Origin: JBGSLA01 sp965602785
GTDB lineage: Bacteria; Desulfobacterota; Desulfobaccia; Desulfobaccales; 0-14-0-80-60-11
Assembly: GCA_965602785.1 (NCBI GenBank)
Contig: CBFDAH010000002.1
Location: 1 to 63,326 of the forward strand
Direction: 5' to 3'
DNA length: 63,326 bases
Positions 35,285-44,360 of the stretch are shown here, piece by piece. Below the pieces are notes generated by a model. It ran no database searches and was not told the DNA's origin. It saw nothing but the letters and a program-made list of their open reading frames with translations. The position numbers and the translations under genes are program-made. Position 1 is the stretch's first letter; each line of letters opens with the position of its first letter.

Positions 35285-37255
35285 TTAGACCCCTCCTTCA
35301 GGGGAAACTCCTTCAATCTCCCGGATATACATCCCCAGGGCCATGAGAGGGAAGCAATCCCGGTAAAGATGGTAGCGGATCATGAAGTGAGAGGGGAAAC
35401 CGGTGCCGGTGAAGTGTTCTTCGTCCCAGCGCCCCTGGGAATTTTGCGTGTTCAGGAGGTAATCAACCCCGTTTTCCACCTCCGGGGAGCCCACCTCCCC
35501 CGCAGACACCAGGCCCATAAGGGCCCAGGCGGTTTGCGAGGCGCTGCTCACTCCTACTCCCATCATCTCGGGGTCCAGGTAGCACTCGCAGCATTCCCCC
35601 CAGCCGCCGTCCGGGTTCTGGGTCCCTTTGAGCCAGGCCACGGCCCGACGCACGTAGGGAAGGCTCATATCCTCACCGATGGCCTTCAGTCCCATAAGCA
35701 CTGACCAGGTGCCGTAAATGTAGTTCACCCCCCAGCGTCCGTACCAGGAGCCTTCCGGGTGCTGAGTGCGGCGGATGAAGCCCAGGGCTTGGGTAGCCGC
35801 AGGGTGGTCCTGCGGGTAACCGAAGGCCCCCATCATCTCCAGAATGCGGGCCGTGATGTCCTCGGTGGGCGGGTCCAGCAGGGCCTTGAGGTCGGCAAAG
35901 GGGATGAGGTTGAGCCACTCTTTGGTGTTGTCTTTGTCGAAGGAAGCAAAACCGCCGTTTTTAGACTGCATCCCCAGGCACCAGGCGATTCCCCGCTCGA
36001 GGGGCTGCTGGTGGCGAGCCGGATCGGCCAGGCCCTCTTTGAGGGCTACGAGAACCACGCTGGAGTCGTCGACGTCCGGGTACCAGTTGTTGACGAACTC
36101 GAAGGCCCAGCCGCCGGGCTCCAGGTCCGGGCACTTGACAGACCAATCCCCGGGGACGAGAATCTGTTGGTCCAGAAGCCAGGCTGCCGCCTTGTCCAGG
36201 GCGGGATGCTGCTGGGGGAGGCCTGCGGCACTCAAAGCCCTGACCGCCAGAGCCGTGTCCCATACCGGGGAGATGCAGGACTGAAGACGGATGCGGTCAC
36301 CTTCATGGATCTCGAAGAATTCCAGGGCCTGCAAGCCCCGGCGCATGACGTCATGAGAAGGCTCATACCCCCGACAGCGGAGGGCCAAGAGGGAATTCAC
36401 CATAGCCGGTTGAATGCCGGCCCAGTCACCGGTCTCCTCTTGATGCTCCAGGACCCAGTCCTCGGCCTTCCGTAAAGCCAGGTTTCTGAGCCGGCGCAGG
36501 GGCATCCCGTGGTAGAGCTTAAGAAGCCGGTCCACTATCACGAAAAAATTTTCCAGCGGGGAACCTCCGGGTATCCACTTTACCCGATGCCATTGGAAGG
36601 GCTCCCGGGGGTCCCAAAAAAGTTCGCCGATTCCCTGTTCCTGAGGTACGGGCATCACCGGCCGGTAGGCCATGATCACACTGAGGGGTACAATGGTGGC
36701 CCGGGTCCAACTGGAAAAATCGTAGATGCTCAACCCGCACCAAGGGGGTGCCAGGACTAACTCCACCGGCAACAGGGGTATGCCGTCCCAACTAAGTTGA
36801 CCGAACATAGCCAGGTAGATGCGGGTGAACACGCGGCTTTTGAGCGCCCCACCCTTGGACAGGATAAACTCCCGGGCCTTGACCAGGCGCGGGTCTTCGG
36901 AGGAAAAGCCCGCCAGCTTCAGGGCGAAATAAGCTTCCACGCTGGTGCTCAATTCGCCGCCGTCTCCGAACCACAGGGACCAGGCGCCGTTGGGGAGCTG
37001 ACGGGACAGAATGTCCGCCGCCATGCTGGGCACTTTGCTCTCGTCCAGGCCCAGAAAGCGGTGGAGCATTATATATTCTGCGGTGATGGTGACGTTGGAC
37101 TCAAGCTCGGACCACCAGTAGCCCTGGGTAGTCTGGAGAGACAGGAGCGCCGCCGCGGCCCGGTCCCGAGCGCCTTTGACCTGCTCTCGGAAGGTCTTGG
37201 AGGGGTCCCCAAGGCTGACCGGTTGAGCAGCTGTGGAAGATGGTGCAAGTAACAT
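35285..37255 (-). CDS. shc: Squalene-hopene cyclase
   Basis: Shc cyclises squalene to hopene/hopanol in the inner membrane. The 656-residue protein has the catalytic DVDD (in NWYPDVDDSSVV, near 375) and multiple QW repeats (for example GSWYGRWGVNYIYGTW, GGWGECCECY), as the family requires. ATG at 37255 is chosen because AGGA lies 7 bp upstream and the probable promoter (-10 at 37284-37289) would start RNA downstream of the alternative ATG at 37285. It leads the run shc-hpnA-hpnH-GT39; squalene-making hpnCDE are not in the window. Confidence 0.96.
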   Translation of the reverse strand: MLLAPSSTAAQPVSLGDPSKTFREQVKGARDRAAAALLSLQTTQGYWWSELESNVTITAEYIMLHRFLGLDESKVPSMAADILSRQLPNGAWSLWFGDGGELSTSVEAYFALKLAGFSSEDPRLVKAREFILSKGGALKSRVFTRIYLAMFGQLSWDGIPLLPVELVLAPPWCGLSIYDFSSWTRATIVPLSVIMAYRPVMPVPQEQGIGELFWDPREPFQWHRVKWIPGGSPLENFFVIVDRLLKLYHGMPLRRLRNLALRKAEDWVLEHQEETGDWAGIQPAMVNSLLALRCRGYEPSHDVMRRGLQALEFFEIHEGDRIRLQSCISPVWDTALAVRALSAAGLPQQHPALDKAAAWLLDQQILVPGDWSVKCPDLEPGGWAFEFVNNWYPDVDDSSVVLVALKEGLADPARHQQPLERGIAWCLGMQSKNGGFASFDKDNTKEWLNLIPFADLKALLDPPTEDITARILEMMGAFGYPQDHPAATQALGFIRRTQHPEGSWYGRWGVNYIYGTWSVLMGLKAIGEDMSLPYVRRAVAWLKGTQNPDGGWGECCECYLDPEMMGVGVSSASQTAWALMGLVSAGEVGSPEVENGVDYLLNTQNSQGRWDEEHFTGTGFPSHFMIRYHLYRDCFPLMALGMYIREIEGVSPEGGV

Positions 37256-37283
37256 AGAATTTCCTGAGGGCTTTAAATCAAGC

Positions 37284-37292
37284 ATTATATCA
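37284..37292 (-). promoter_or_regulatory. Extended -10 promoter of shc
   Basis: On the minus strand TGATATAAT is a perfect extended -10 element. A weak -35 (TTGGCC) lies 15 bp upstream. RNA would start near 37277, leaving a leader of about 22 bases that includes the ribosome-binding site. Confidence 0.6.
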
Positions 37293-37547
37293 CAATTTTT
37301 TGATGGCCAAGGCTTTTTCTCACCCGGAAATTCGTCTTGGAACCTGGGGCGGTTTCCCGGGGCGGTATTGCCAAACTCCTCTGCGGATATTAACTTAATG
37401 AAAAATCGTCAAGAACCGGACAACCTGACCGATTGACTGGATAGGGTTTTTTTGATAAGGGTTTCGATAACTTTCTTATAAACCAGGAAACCCATTCCCC
37501 GGTCGAGGCTGACATCCTGGTTCTGCGCTCATTTTCCAGGAGACTAC

Positions 37548-39971
37548 ATGAGTCCGTCAAGAGAAGACGAATCTCAAGAAATTATCATCCCCTCTGCGTT
37601 ACCTTTGTTGGCGGTGAGGGATGTGGTGGTTTTTCCCAACATGGTGCTCCCCCTCTTTGTGGGACGGGAGACTTCGGTTCTGGCCATTGAAGCGGCGTTG
37701 GCCCAGGACCGCCTCTTATTTCTTGCCACCCAACGTGACCAGGCCATTGAGAACCCCGAACCTGAGGAGATCTACTCCCTGGGTACGGTAAGTCTCATCC
37801 TCAGAATGCTCAAACTCCCGGACGGCCGTCTGAAGATTCTGGTCCAAGGGAAAGCCAAGGCCCGCATCACCGAGTACTACCAGACGCGGCCCTATTTTCA
37901 TGTGGCCATGGATGTGGTCTCGGAGATCCCGTTAACCGAAATCTCCCCGGAAACCGAGGCTCTCATCCGCAATGCTCGGGAAATGTCCGAGAAAATCCTC
38001 ACCCTCAAGGGAGTCATGTCTCCGGACCTCCTGTCCATCCTCGACTCCATCGAGGACCCGGGGCACCTGGCGGACCTGGTGGCCGCCAACCTGCGTCTCA
38101 AAATTGAGGAAGCCCAGGCGGTTCTGGAAGAGCTGGACCCCATTAAACGGCTGATCATCGTCAACGACTTTTTGCGCAAAGAGTTGGAGGTCTCCTCCAT
38201 CCAGGCCAAGATCCAGTCCCAGGCCCGAGAAGAGATGGACCGTACCCAGCGGGAGTATTTCCTGCGGGAGCAGCTCCGGGCCATCAGGAAGGAGCTGGGG
38301 GACGTGGACGACCAGTCCAAGGAGATGGAAGAATACCGGGTGAAGATCGCTCGGGCCAAGATGCCCAAGCCTACGGAAGAGGAGGCCTTGAAGCAACTCT
38401 CCCGTTTAGAGCATATGCATCCGGACGCGGCCGAGGCCTCCATGTTGCGCACGTACCTGGACTGGCTGGTGGAGGTTCCCTGGAGCAAGGGCTCCCGGGA
38501 CAAGCTGGACCTGAAAGAGGCCAAGACCATCCTGGACGAAGATCACTACAACCTGGAGAAAGTCAAGGAACGCATCCTGGAGTACCTGAGTGTCCGGAAG
38601 CTGAATAAAAAGATGAAGGGCCCCATCCTCTGCTTCGTGGGGCCGCCGGGCGTGGGAAAAACTTCTCTGGGCCAGTCCATTGCCCGGGCCATGGGCCGAA
38701 AATTCACCCGTATCTCTTTAGGGGGTATGCGGGACGAGGCGGAGATCCGGGGGCACCGGCGCACCTATATCGGGGCCCTCCCCGGGCGCATCATCCAGGG
38801 TCTCAAAACCGCCGGCTCCAACAACCCGATATTCATCCTGGACGAAGTTGACAAGATCGGCATGGACTTCCGGGGCGACCCATCAGCGGCGCTCCTCGAG
38901 GTCCTGGATCCGGAGCAGAACCATACTTTCAGCGACCACTATCTCAACGTGCCCTTCGACCTCAGCAAGGTAATGTTCATCACCACCGCCAACCTGGTGG
39001 ACCCCATCCCTTCGGCCTTGAAGGACCGCATGGAAATCATCCGTCTGTCCGGCTACACCGAAGAGGAGAAGCTGAAGATCGCCCAGGGCTACCTCATCCC
39101 CCGGCAGATCCAGGAAAACGGCTTGAAGCCCGGTGACCTTCACCTTTCTCCAGAAGTGATCAAAGAGGTTATTGTCCGCTACACCCAAGAGGCCGGTCTC
39201 AGGAACCTGGAGCGGGAGATCGGCACCCTGTGTCGAAAGACAGCTCGACGCCTGGCGGAAGGGGAGAAGGGTCCTTTTACCATTACCCGGGCCAACATCC
39301 ATAAGTACCTGGGCCCGCCCCAGCACCTGCCGGAGGGGGAGCGGGAGAAGGACGAGGTTGGGGTGGCCACCGGGCTCGCCTGGACTCAGGTGGGCGGTGA
39401 AACCCTGGCGGTGGAGGCCAGCCTCATGCGGGGGAAAGGCCATCTCACCCTCACGGGGCAGTTGGGAGAGGTCATGCGGGAATCGGCCCAGGCGGCTCTG
39501 TCCTATGCCCGGGCCCGGGCGGACCTCCTGGGGCTCGAGCCTAATTTTTACGAGACCCTGGACATCCACATCCACGTGCCCGCCGGGGCCACACCCAAGG
39601 ACGGGCCCTCCGCCGGCATAACCATGGGAACCGCCCTGGTCTCGGCCCTCATCCAGGTGCCGGTGCGGAAAGATATGGCCATGACCGGGGAAATTACCCT
39701 GAGGGGCAAGGTCCTGCCGGTGGGTGGCTTGAAGGAAAAGGCCATTGCGGCCCTGAGGGCCCGGATGACCAAGGTCATCATCCCCAAGGCCAACAAGAAG
39801 GACCTGGTGGAGATTCCCAAATACGTCAAGCGTAAGCTCAAGTTTGTGCTGGCAAACACCATGGACGAGGTTTTGGAGGAGGCCCTGGTTCGCTCGCCCT
39901 TCAAGCCGGTGCCCCGGGGCAAGGCCCCCAAGCGGCGTCTGTCCAGGTCGGCGGCACGGCCGTTAGTTTAA
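37548..39971 (+). CDS. lon: ATP-dependent Lon protease
   Basis: Lon degrades misfolded and regulatory proteins in the cytoplasm. The 807 residues are in standard order: the N-terminal LON substrate domain, the AAA+ module with GPPGVGKTSLGQ (near 360) and IFILDEVDKIG, then the Ser-Lys protease domain with PKDGPSAGITMG (catalytic Ser near 685) and LKEKAIAALRA (Lys near 727). CAGGAG lies 6 bp before the ATG. The 292-bp upstream region has AT-rich stretches with TTGACT at 37433, but I cannot fix a promoter. Confidence 0.97.
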   Translation: MSPSREDESQEIIIPSALPLLAVRDVVVFPNMVLPLFVGRETSVLAIEAALAQDRLLFLATQRDQAIENPEPEEIYSLGTVSLILRMLKLPDGRLKILVQGKAKARITEYYQTRPYFHVAMDVVSEIPLTEISPETEALIRNAREMSEKILTLKGVMSPDLLSILDSIEDPGHLADLVAANLRLKIEEAQAVLEELDPIKRLIIVNDFLRKELEVSSIQAKIQSQAREEMDRTQREYFLREQLRAIRKELGDVDDQSKEMEEYRVKIARAKMPKPTEEEALKQLSRLEHMHPDAAEASMLRTYLDWLVEVPWSKGSRDKLDLKEAKTILDEDHYNLEKVKERILEYLSVRKLNKKMKGPILCFVGPPGVGKTSLGQSIARAMGRKFTRISLGGMRDEAEIRGHRRTYIGALPGRIIQGLKTAGSNNPIFILDEVDKIGMDFRGDPSAALLEVLDPEQNHTFSDHYLNVPFDLSKVMFITTANLVDPIPSALKDRMEIIRLSGYTEEEKLKIAQGYLIPRQIQENGLKPGDLHLSPEVIKEVIVRYTQEAGLRNLEREIGTLCRKTARRLAEGEKGPFTITRANIHKYLGPPQHLPEGEREKDEVGVATGLAWTQVGGETLAVEASLMRGKGHLTLTGQLGEVMRESAQAALSYARARADLLGLEPNFYETLDIHIHVPAGATPKDGPSAGITMGTALVSALIQVPVRKDMAMTGEITLRGKVLPVGGLKEKAIAALRARMTKVIIPKANKKDLVEIPKYVKRKLKFVLANTMDEVLEEALVRSPFKPVPRGKAPKRRLSRSAARPLV

Positions 39972-39974
39972 AAA

Positions 39975-40143
39975 CTAGGGGGCGGGTAGATGGAGCAATA
40001 CTCCCGTCCCCTTCACGTTCATCTGGCGTAACTGCATCAGCATGGGTTCCTCCAGGATATCGGCCAGCAGAGTCATAACCCAGAACCCTAAACGTAGTCG
40101 ACCATCCTCAAAGTAAGGATTGGCCCCTACCTTGCCTTCAGAA
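39975..40143 (-). pseudogene. Protein-like fragment antisense between lon and CNNM gene
   Basis: On the minus strand an open frame of about 56 codons reads KISEGKVGANPYFEDG, then RLRLGFWVMTLLADILEEP and MLMQLRQMNVKGTGVLLHLP, and ends in TAG. It looks like real protein: amphipathic helices, ordinary codons. It has no start codon before ATG at 40076 and an in-frame TAA at its 5' end. It could be the C-terminal remnant of a lost gene, or a 33-residue small protein starting at 40076. I do not recognise it. Confidence 0.35.
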
Positions 40144-41385
40144 ATTTTTTATAGATGGCTCGCCTTGGGCGGGCTCCTGGTCCTTTACATCTTTTTTGCC
40201 ATTTCCGAGACCTCCCTTTTTGCTCTGAAGCCCTTGGACCGGCTGCGCCTGAAGCAAAGGCGACCCCGGCGCGGCAGGCTGGTGGAGGAGCTTCTCGGCC
40301 AATCCCAACGCCTCTTGATCACCCTGGTTGTCGGCCTGGAGATTGTCACCATCCTGGCTTCCATTGTGGCCACTTCTCTGGCCCTCAGCCTATGGGGGGA
40401 TACGGGGAAATGGCTGGCCCTGTTGGTCATGTCTCCCAGTTTGCTTTTACTGGGGGAAATCATTCCCAAATCTCTGGCCCTTACGTATCCGACCCGACTG
40501 GCTCCCCTGGTTGCCCCCTTAGTGCGATGGGCCGCGATTCTCATCAGCCCCTTTCGGTTTATTTTGCTACATCTCAGCCAGGGCCTCCTGGTTACCTTTG
40601 GCTTCCGTCCCGACCTGCAGGTCCCGGCCGTGCAACAGGACGACTTTGTGCGCATGGTGGAGGAGAGCCACCAGGGGGGCATGATTGCAGCCCTGGAGCG
40701 GGAGTTCATTAAAAACCTCCTTGAGTTCGGGGAGGTCCGGGTGGGCCAGATCATGGTGCCCCGACCGGATATTTTTTGCCTGCCCCTAGATATGCCTGTA
40801 CCCCAAATGATTAGCGCCGTAAAGCGGTCCCGGTTCTCCCGGGTGCCCGTTTACCAGGAACGGCCCGGGAATGTCCTGGGAATTCTCCACGCCAAAGAGC
40901 TCCTCTATTTTTCCTCTCAGGAAAGTTGTGACACGGGGATGATCCAGAATATCCTGCGGCCGCCTCTCTATGTCCCGGAAAGCAAGATAGCCTTCGATCT
41001 GTTGACCGAGTTGCAGAGTCAGCGGATGCGCCAAGCCCTAGTAGTGGATGAATACGGTACTCTGGTGGGCCTGGTGACGATGGAAGACCTTCTGGAAGAG
41101 CTGTGTGGCGAAATCCCCCAGGAATTCAAAGAGGAGGAAAAGCCTCTCTTGGAGGTGGCTCCCGGACGCTGGCGGGTCAAAGCCTCCCTATCCCTCATCG
41201 ACCTGAACGAGATTCTGGGAACGGCATTACCGTCGGGCGAATATGACAGCGTGGGAGGGTTTATCCTTGACCTCTTGGGGGAGTTGCCCCGGGAAGGGGA
41301 TACCCTGGTGTATAAGCCCTTGAAGTTCAAGGTCTTGAAGATGAAGGGCACCCGTATCATGGAACTGGAGGTCCAGCAGGTTTAG
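40120..41385 (+). CDS. CNNM/CorC-type membrane protein, first of a pair
   Basis: The 421-residue protein has the DUF21/CNNM membrane domain (three to four segments, residues 10-150; FFAISETSLFALKP is its signature), a CBS pair (residues about 210-330; RSRFSRVPVYQER, VDEYGTLVGLVTMEDLLEE) and a CorC_HlyC C-terminal domain. Such proteins take part in Mg2+ or Co2+ export. There is no ATG before the membrane domain: TTG at 40120 has AAGGA directly touching it, and TTG at 40132 has it 12 bp upstream, so the true start is one of these two. Confidence 0.9.
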   Translation: MAPTLPSEIFYRWLALGGLLVLYIFFAISETSLFALKPLDRLRLKQRRPRRGRLVEELLGQSQRLLITLVVGLEIVTILASIVATSLALSLWGDTGKWLALLVMSPSLLLLGEIIPKSLALTYPTRLAPLVAPLVRWAAILISPFRFILLHLSQGLLVTFGFRPDLQVPAVQQDDFVRMVEESHQGGMIAALEREFIKNLLEFGEVRVGQIMVPRPDIFCLPLDMPVPQMISAVKRSRFSRVPVYQERPGNVLGILHAKELLYFSSQESCDTGMIQNILRPPLYVPESKIAFDLLTELQSQRMRQALVVDEYGTLVGLVTMEDLLEELCGEIPQEFKEEEKPLLEVAPGRWRVKASLSLIDLNEILGTALPSGEYDSVGGFILDLLGELPREGDTLVYKPLKFKVLKMKGTRIMELEVQQV

Positions 41386-41387
41386 CT

Positions 41388-42632
41388 ATGATCCTTGCCA
41401 TCCTTTTGGTGTTCTTACCCCTCCTGGTGTTGGAAGGCTTTTTCTCAGCCTCGGAAATCGCTTTGATTTCCGCCAACTACCGCCGTGTCAAACACCGGGC
41501 CGAGGAGGGGCACCAGGGCGCCAAGATGGCCTTATGGCTTCTGGAACGCCCGGAGCGCTTCGTGGCTACCTGCCTGGTGGGCTCTAATCTGGCCCAGATT
41601 TCCAACACTATTTTAGTCACGGCGCTGTTAATACAATGGTTTGGGTCCTGGGGGGAATTAAGCGCGATTCTCTTGTTACCGCCCCTGATCCTGCTTCTGG
41701 CGGAGATTACCCCGAAGTCCATCGGCCGTCAGTATCCCAATCGTCTGACCCAAAGTCTGGCCCCCATCCTCTGGGTGGTGACCTGGATTCTGTACCCGGT
41801 AACCCTGATCTTCGCCACCCTGAGTCGGCTGTTCCTGTGGGCCACTGGGGCTCATAAAACCAGCAGTCTCCCCTTCATCACCCGGGAGGACCTGTCTTTG
41901 GTAGTGCAAAAGAGCGGGCCCGAGGTTGATTTGGAGACCACTGAACGCCAGATCATCAAACGCATTCTGCGCTTCAGCCTGCACACGGTCAAGGAAGCCA
42001 TGGTGCCCCTGATCCGAGTGGCGGCCATCCCCGAAACCGCCACGGTGGCCCAGGCCCTGGAAGAATTTCGGGCCACCCGCTTTTCCCGCCTGCCGGTCTA
42101 TCACCGGCGCATTGACAACCTGATAGGCGTCGTGCATGACTTCGACCTTTTGGGGGAAGAGCCCTCCGGAGGAAGCATCAAAGCCTTGATGCGGCCGGTG
42201 CATTACGTTCCGGAAATGAAAAAGATTGACCAACTGCTGCCGGAGATGCAACGACGGGGGATTCATTTGGCGGTGGTGGTGGATGAATACGGCGGCACCG
42301 TGGGCATTGTCACCATTGAGGACCTCTTGGAAGAGATCGTCGGGGAAATTGACGACGAGTTTGACCAGGCGGTGACCCCTTTCAGGAAGTTGGGGGAGGG
42401 GCATTACCTCATCAACGCCCGTATGGAGGTGGAGGCCCTGAATGAGGCCCTGCATCTGGACCTGCCCCTGGGGGACTACGAGACCCTGGCGGGCTTCATT
42501 ATTTCCCAGTTGGGAGACCTGCCCCGGACGGGGGAGCAAGTGCTCTATGGCAATCTGCGTTTTGTGGTGCACTTGGCCGAAGCCCGGACTGTAAAGGAGG
42601 TGGAACTCTTTGTCGAACCGCCCTCGGCCTGA
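41388..42632 (+). CDS. CNNM/CorC-type membrane protein, second of a pair
   Basis: The 414-residue protein repeats the layout of its neighbour: DUF21 (GFFSASEIALISANYRRV), CBS pair (ATRFSRLPVYHRRIDNLIGV; VDEYGGTVGIVTIEDLLEEI) and CorC_HlyC (DLPLGDYETLAGFI). It starts 2 bp after the first gene. The two have diverged a lot and probably form a heteromer or serve different cations. The start of larC lies within its last 23 bases. Confidence 0.92.
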   Translation: MILAILLVFLPLLVLEGFFSASEIALISANYRRVKHRAEEGHQGAKMALWLLERPERFVATCLVGSNLAQISNTILVTALLIQWFGSWGELSAILLLPPLILLLAEITPKSIGRQYPNRLTQSLAPILWVVTWILYPVTLIFATLSRLFLWATGAHKTSSLPFITREDLSLVVQKSGPEVDLETTERQIIKRILRFSLHTVKEAMVPLIRVAAIPETATVAQALEEFRATRFSRLPVYHRRIDNLIGVVHDFDLLGEEPSGGSIKALMRPVHYVPEMKKIDQLLPEMQRRGIHLAVVVDEYGGTVGIVTIEDLLEEIVGEIDDEFDQAVTPFRKLGEGHYLINARMEVEALNEALHLDLPLGDYETLAGFIISQLGDLPRTGEQVLYGNLRFVVHLAEARTVKEVELFVEPPSA

Positions 42633-43788
42633 ACGCTGGGCCTACTTTGATTGTTTTGCGGGTGTAAGCGGCGACATGACCCTGGGGGCCATGCTTGATC
42701 TGGGGCTTACCGAGGCTTCCCTGGAGGAAGTGCTCCGGGCCCTCAAGATCCCCGGTTTCCGGCTCCAGGCGAGCCGGGTGGCCAAAGAACATCTCACCGG
42801 GGTAAAGGTGGATTTTGTCGTGGAGCAGAAGCAACCGGTCCGGAGCTATGCGGAAATCGTGGCTCTCATTTCCAGGGCCGGCTTGTCCCCCAAGGTCAAG
42901 GACCTTAGTTTAGGGATGTTTCAAATGCTGGCTGAGGTGGAGGCCCGCATCCATGGACAGCCTGTGGAGAAGGTGCATTTTCACGAATTGGGGGCCGCGG
43001 ACACCATTCTGGATGTGGTGGGGGTGGCCTTCGGGGTGGAAGCTCTGGGAATAACTCGCACCTTCGTGAGCCCCATCCCCCAGGGCTGGGGTATGATTGC
43101 CGGGGCCCACGGGCATCTTCCCAACCCCGCGCCCGCCACCATGGAATTGCTTCAGGGGTTCACGGTTTACGGCACCGATCTTCCCGGAGAGCTGGTAACC
43201 CCCACGGGGGCAGTCATCCTCAAAGCTTTGGAGGCCAAGAGCGAACCCTGTCCGCCCCTACGCCTGGAAAAAGTGGGCTATGGCGCCGGCAGCCGGAACC
43301 TCCCTGGCCACCCCAACCTGCTGCGTCTGTATGTGGGCGAGCCCTTGCCCCAGGCGCCGGGTCTGCGGGAGAGGGTCCTCGTCCTGGAGACCCACATCGA
43401 TGACATGAACCCCGAGCTTTACGAGCCGCTGATGGCCGCCCTTTTTGCCGTCGGGGCCCTGGACGTGGCTTTGGCGCCCATCCAGATGAAAAAAAACCGC
43501 CCCGGCGTGCGGCTCACCGTCATTGCGCCTCCCCCCTCCCGAGAGAGCCTGCTGGAGCACCTGTTTCTGCACTCCACCACTTTGGGGGTGCGGGTTCAGG
43601 AAGTGGAGCGGGTGGCGGCTCGGCGCTGGCAAGAGACCGTTACCACACCTTATGGGGAACTCCCGGTGAAGGTCATGGAGTACGGCAGCCGCCGCCGGGT
43701 TTTGCCAGAGTACGAAGCCTGCCGTCAGATGGCCGAAAAGTCGGGATTACCCCTCATCGAGGTGTATCGACTGGTGCAGGATCTTTAA
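42610..43788 (+). CDS. larC: Nickel-pincer cofactor insertase LarC
   Basis: LarC uses CTP to insert nickel into the pincer nucleotide used by lactate racemase LarA and relatives. The 392-residue protein carries the family start YFDCFAGVSGDMTLGAM, the HFHELGAADTILDVVG block (near 125), THIDDMNPELYEPLM (near 262) and TLGVRVQEVER. In Lactobacillus larC is read through a frameshift; here one frame covers both halves. Start is TTG at 42610 with AGGAGG 9 bp upstream, inside the CNNM gene. LarA, LarB and LarE are absent from the window. Confidence 0.94.
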   Translation: MSNRPRPERWAYFDCFAGVSGDMTLGAMLDLGLTEASLEEVLRALKIPGFRLQASRVAKEHLTGVKVDFVVEQKQPVRSYAEIVALISRAGLSPKVKDLSLGMFQMLAEVEARIHGQPVEKVHFHELGAADTILDVVGVAFGVEALGITRTFVSPIPQGWGMIAGAHGHLPNPAPATMELLQGFTVYGTDLPGELVTPTGAVILKALEAKSEPCPPLRLEKVGYGAGSRNLPGHPNLLRLYVGEPLPQAPGLRERVLVLETHIDDMNPELYEPLMAALFAVGALDVALAPIQMKKNRPGVRLTVIAPPPSRESLLEHLFLHSTTLGVRVQEVERVAARRWQETVTTPYGELPVKVMEYGSRRRVLPEYEACRQMAEKSGLPLIEVYRLVQDL

Positions 43789-43825
43789 GGGGAGGGCTGG
43801 GAAAGCGCGGTTTCCCCTCAGCCAA
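43789..43825. repeat. Short GGGGAGGGCTGGG repeat after larC
   Basis: AAGGGGAGGGCTGGGAAAGC followed by GGTTTCCCCTCAGCC is a relative of the GAGGGGAGGGCCGGGG family that ends in its own partial palindrome. Confidence 0.4.
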
Positions 43826-43830
43826 AACCT

Positions 43831-44205
43831 TTACAGCTGACCTTCCTTGAGCAGAAACTCCATGGCCCGTTGGGCATAGGTGGTCATGGTGCTGATAATC
43901 CAGGTGAGATGGTTCTGGACGTCGGTAAGCATTTTCGAGTCCACCATGCCGATGAGGCCGCTCATGACGGTACGCACCCGTATCATGTCCTGGTCGTTGA
44001 TGAGGGCCGTACCCAGGCCCAATTCCCGGTCCAGGGCCCGGAAGTAGTCCATGACTATGCGTTTGCCCCCTTCCTGCTCTTGCCCTTTGAGCTGCAGCAG
44101 GCTGGTAAGGAGCTGGGAGGCGATGAGAAGATCCGACTTTAAACGGTCGGCAAAGTGAAAAAGCAGGATGGCTTCTCGGGAGTTGCTGGGATAAGCGTCC
44201 GGCAT
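43831..44205 (-). CDS. Helical protein after the flagellar operon, unknown
   Basis: I do not recognise this 124-residue, all-helical, soluble protein. It has no Cys. Its size and helical build recall flagellar export chaperones, but I see no FliS or FlgN motif. A gap of 155 bp to the motE-like gene contains a possible promoter: on the minus strand TTGTGG, 17 bp, TAATCT, about 50 bp before the ATG. It may therefore be separately expressed. Confidence 0.65.
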   Translation of the reverse strand: MPDAYPSNSREAILLFHFADRLKSDLLIASQLLTSLLQLKGQEQEGGKRIVMDYFRALDRELGLGTALINDQDMIRVRTVMSGLIGMVDSKMLTDVQNHLTWIISTMTTYAQRAMEFLLKEGQL

Positions 44206-44360
44206 GTGATATCCCCCTTGTCCTCAGGCTGATTACGGAAGATTATCACAATCCGGACTTCGCCACAATGACAGCCCAGGTCGAGGGAACACCCTCTCCC
44301 ATGGTGGTAAGGCCGACCCTCGTCACCCGCCCCGAGAGTCACCAGGATCCCCCCGGTTTT

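Noticed and set aside
38883..39575. Minus-strand frame opposite lon
   Set aside because: Shadow of the protease domain, whose motifs are complete.
41676..42572. Long minus-strand frame opposite the second CNNM gene
   Set aside because: Shadow of a well-supported gene; no ribosome-binding site, no recognisable fold, skewed composition.
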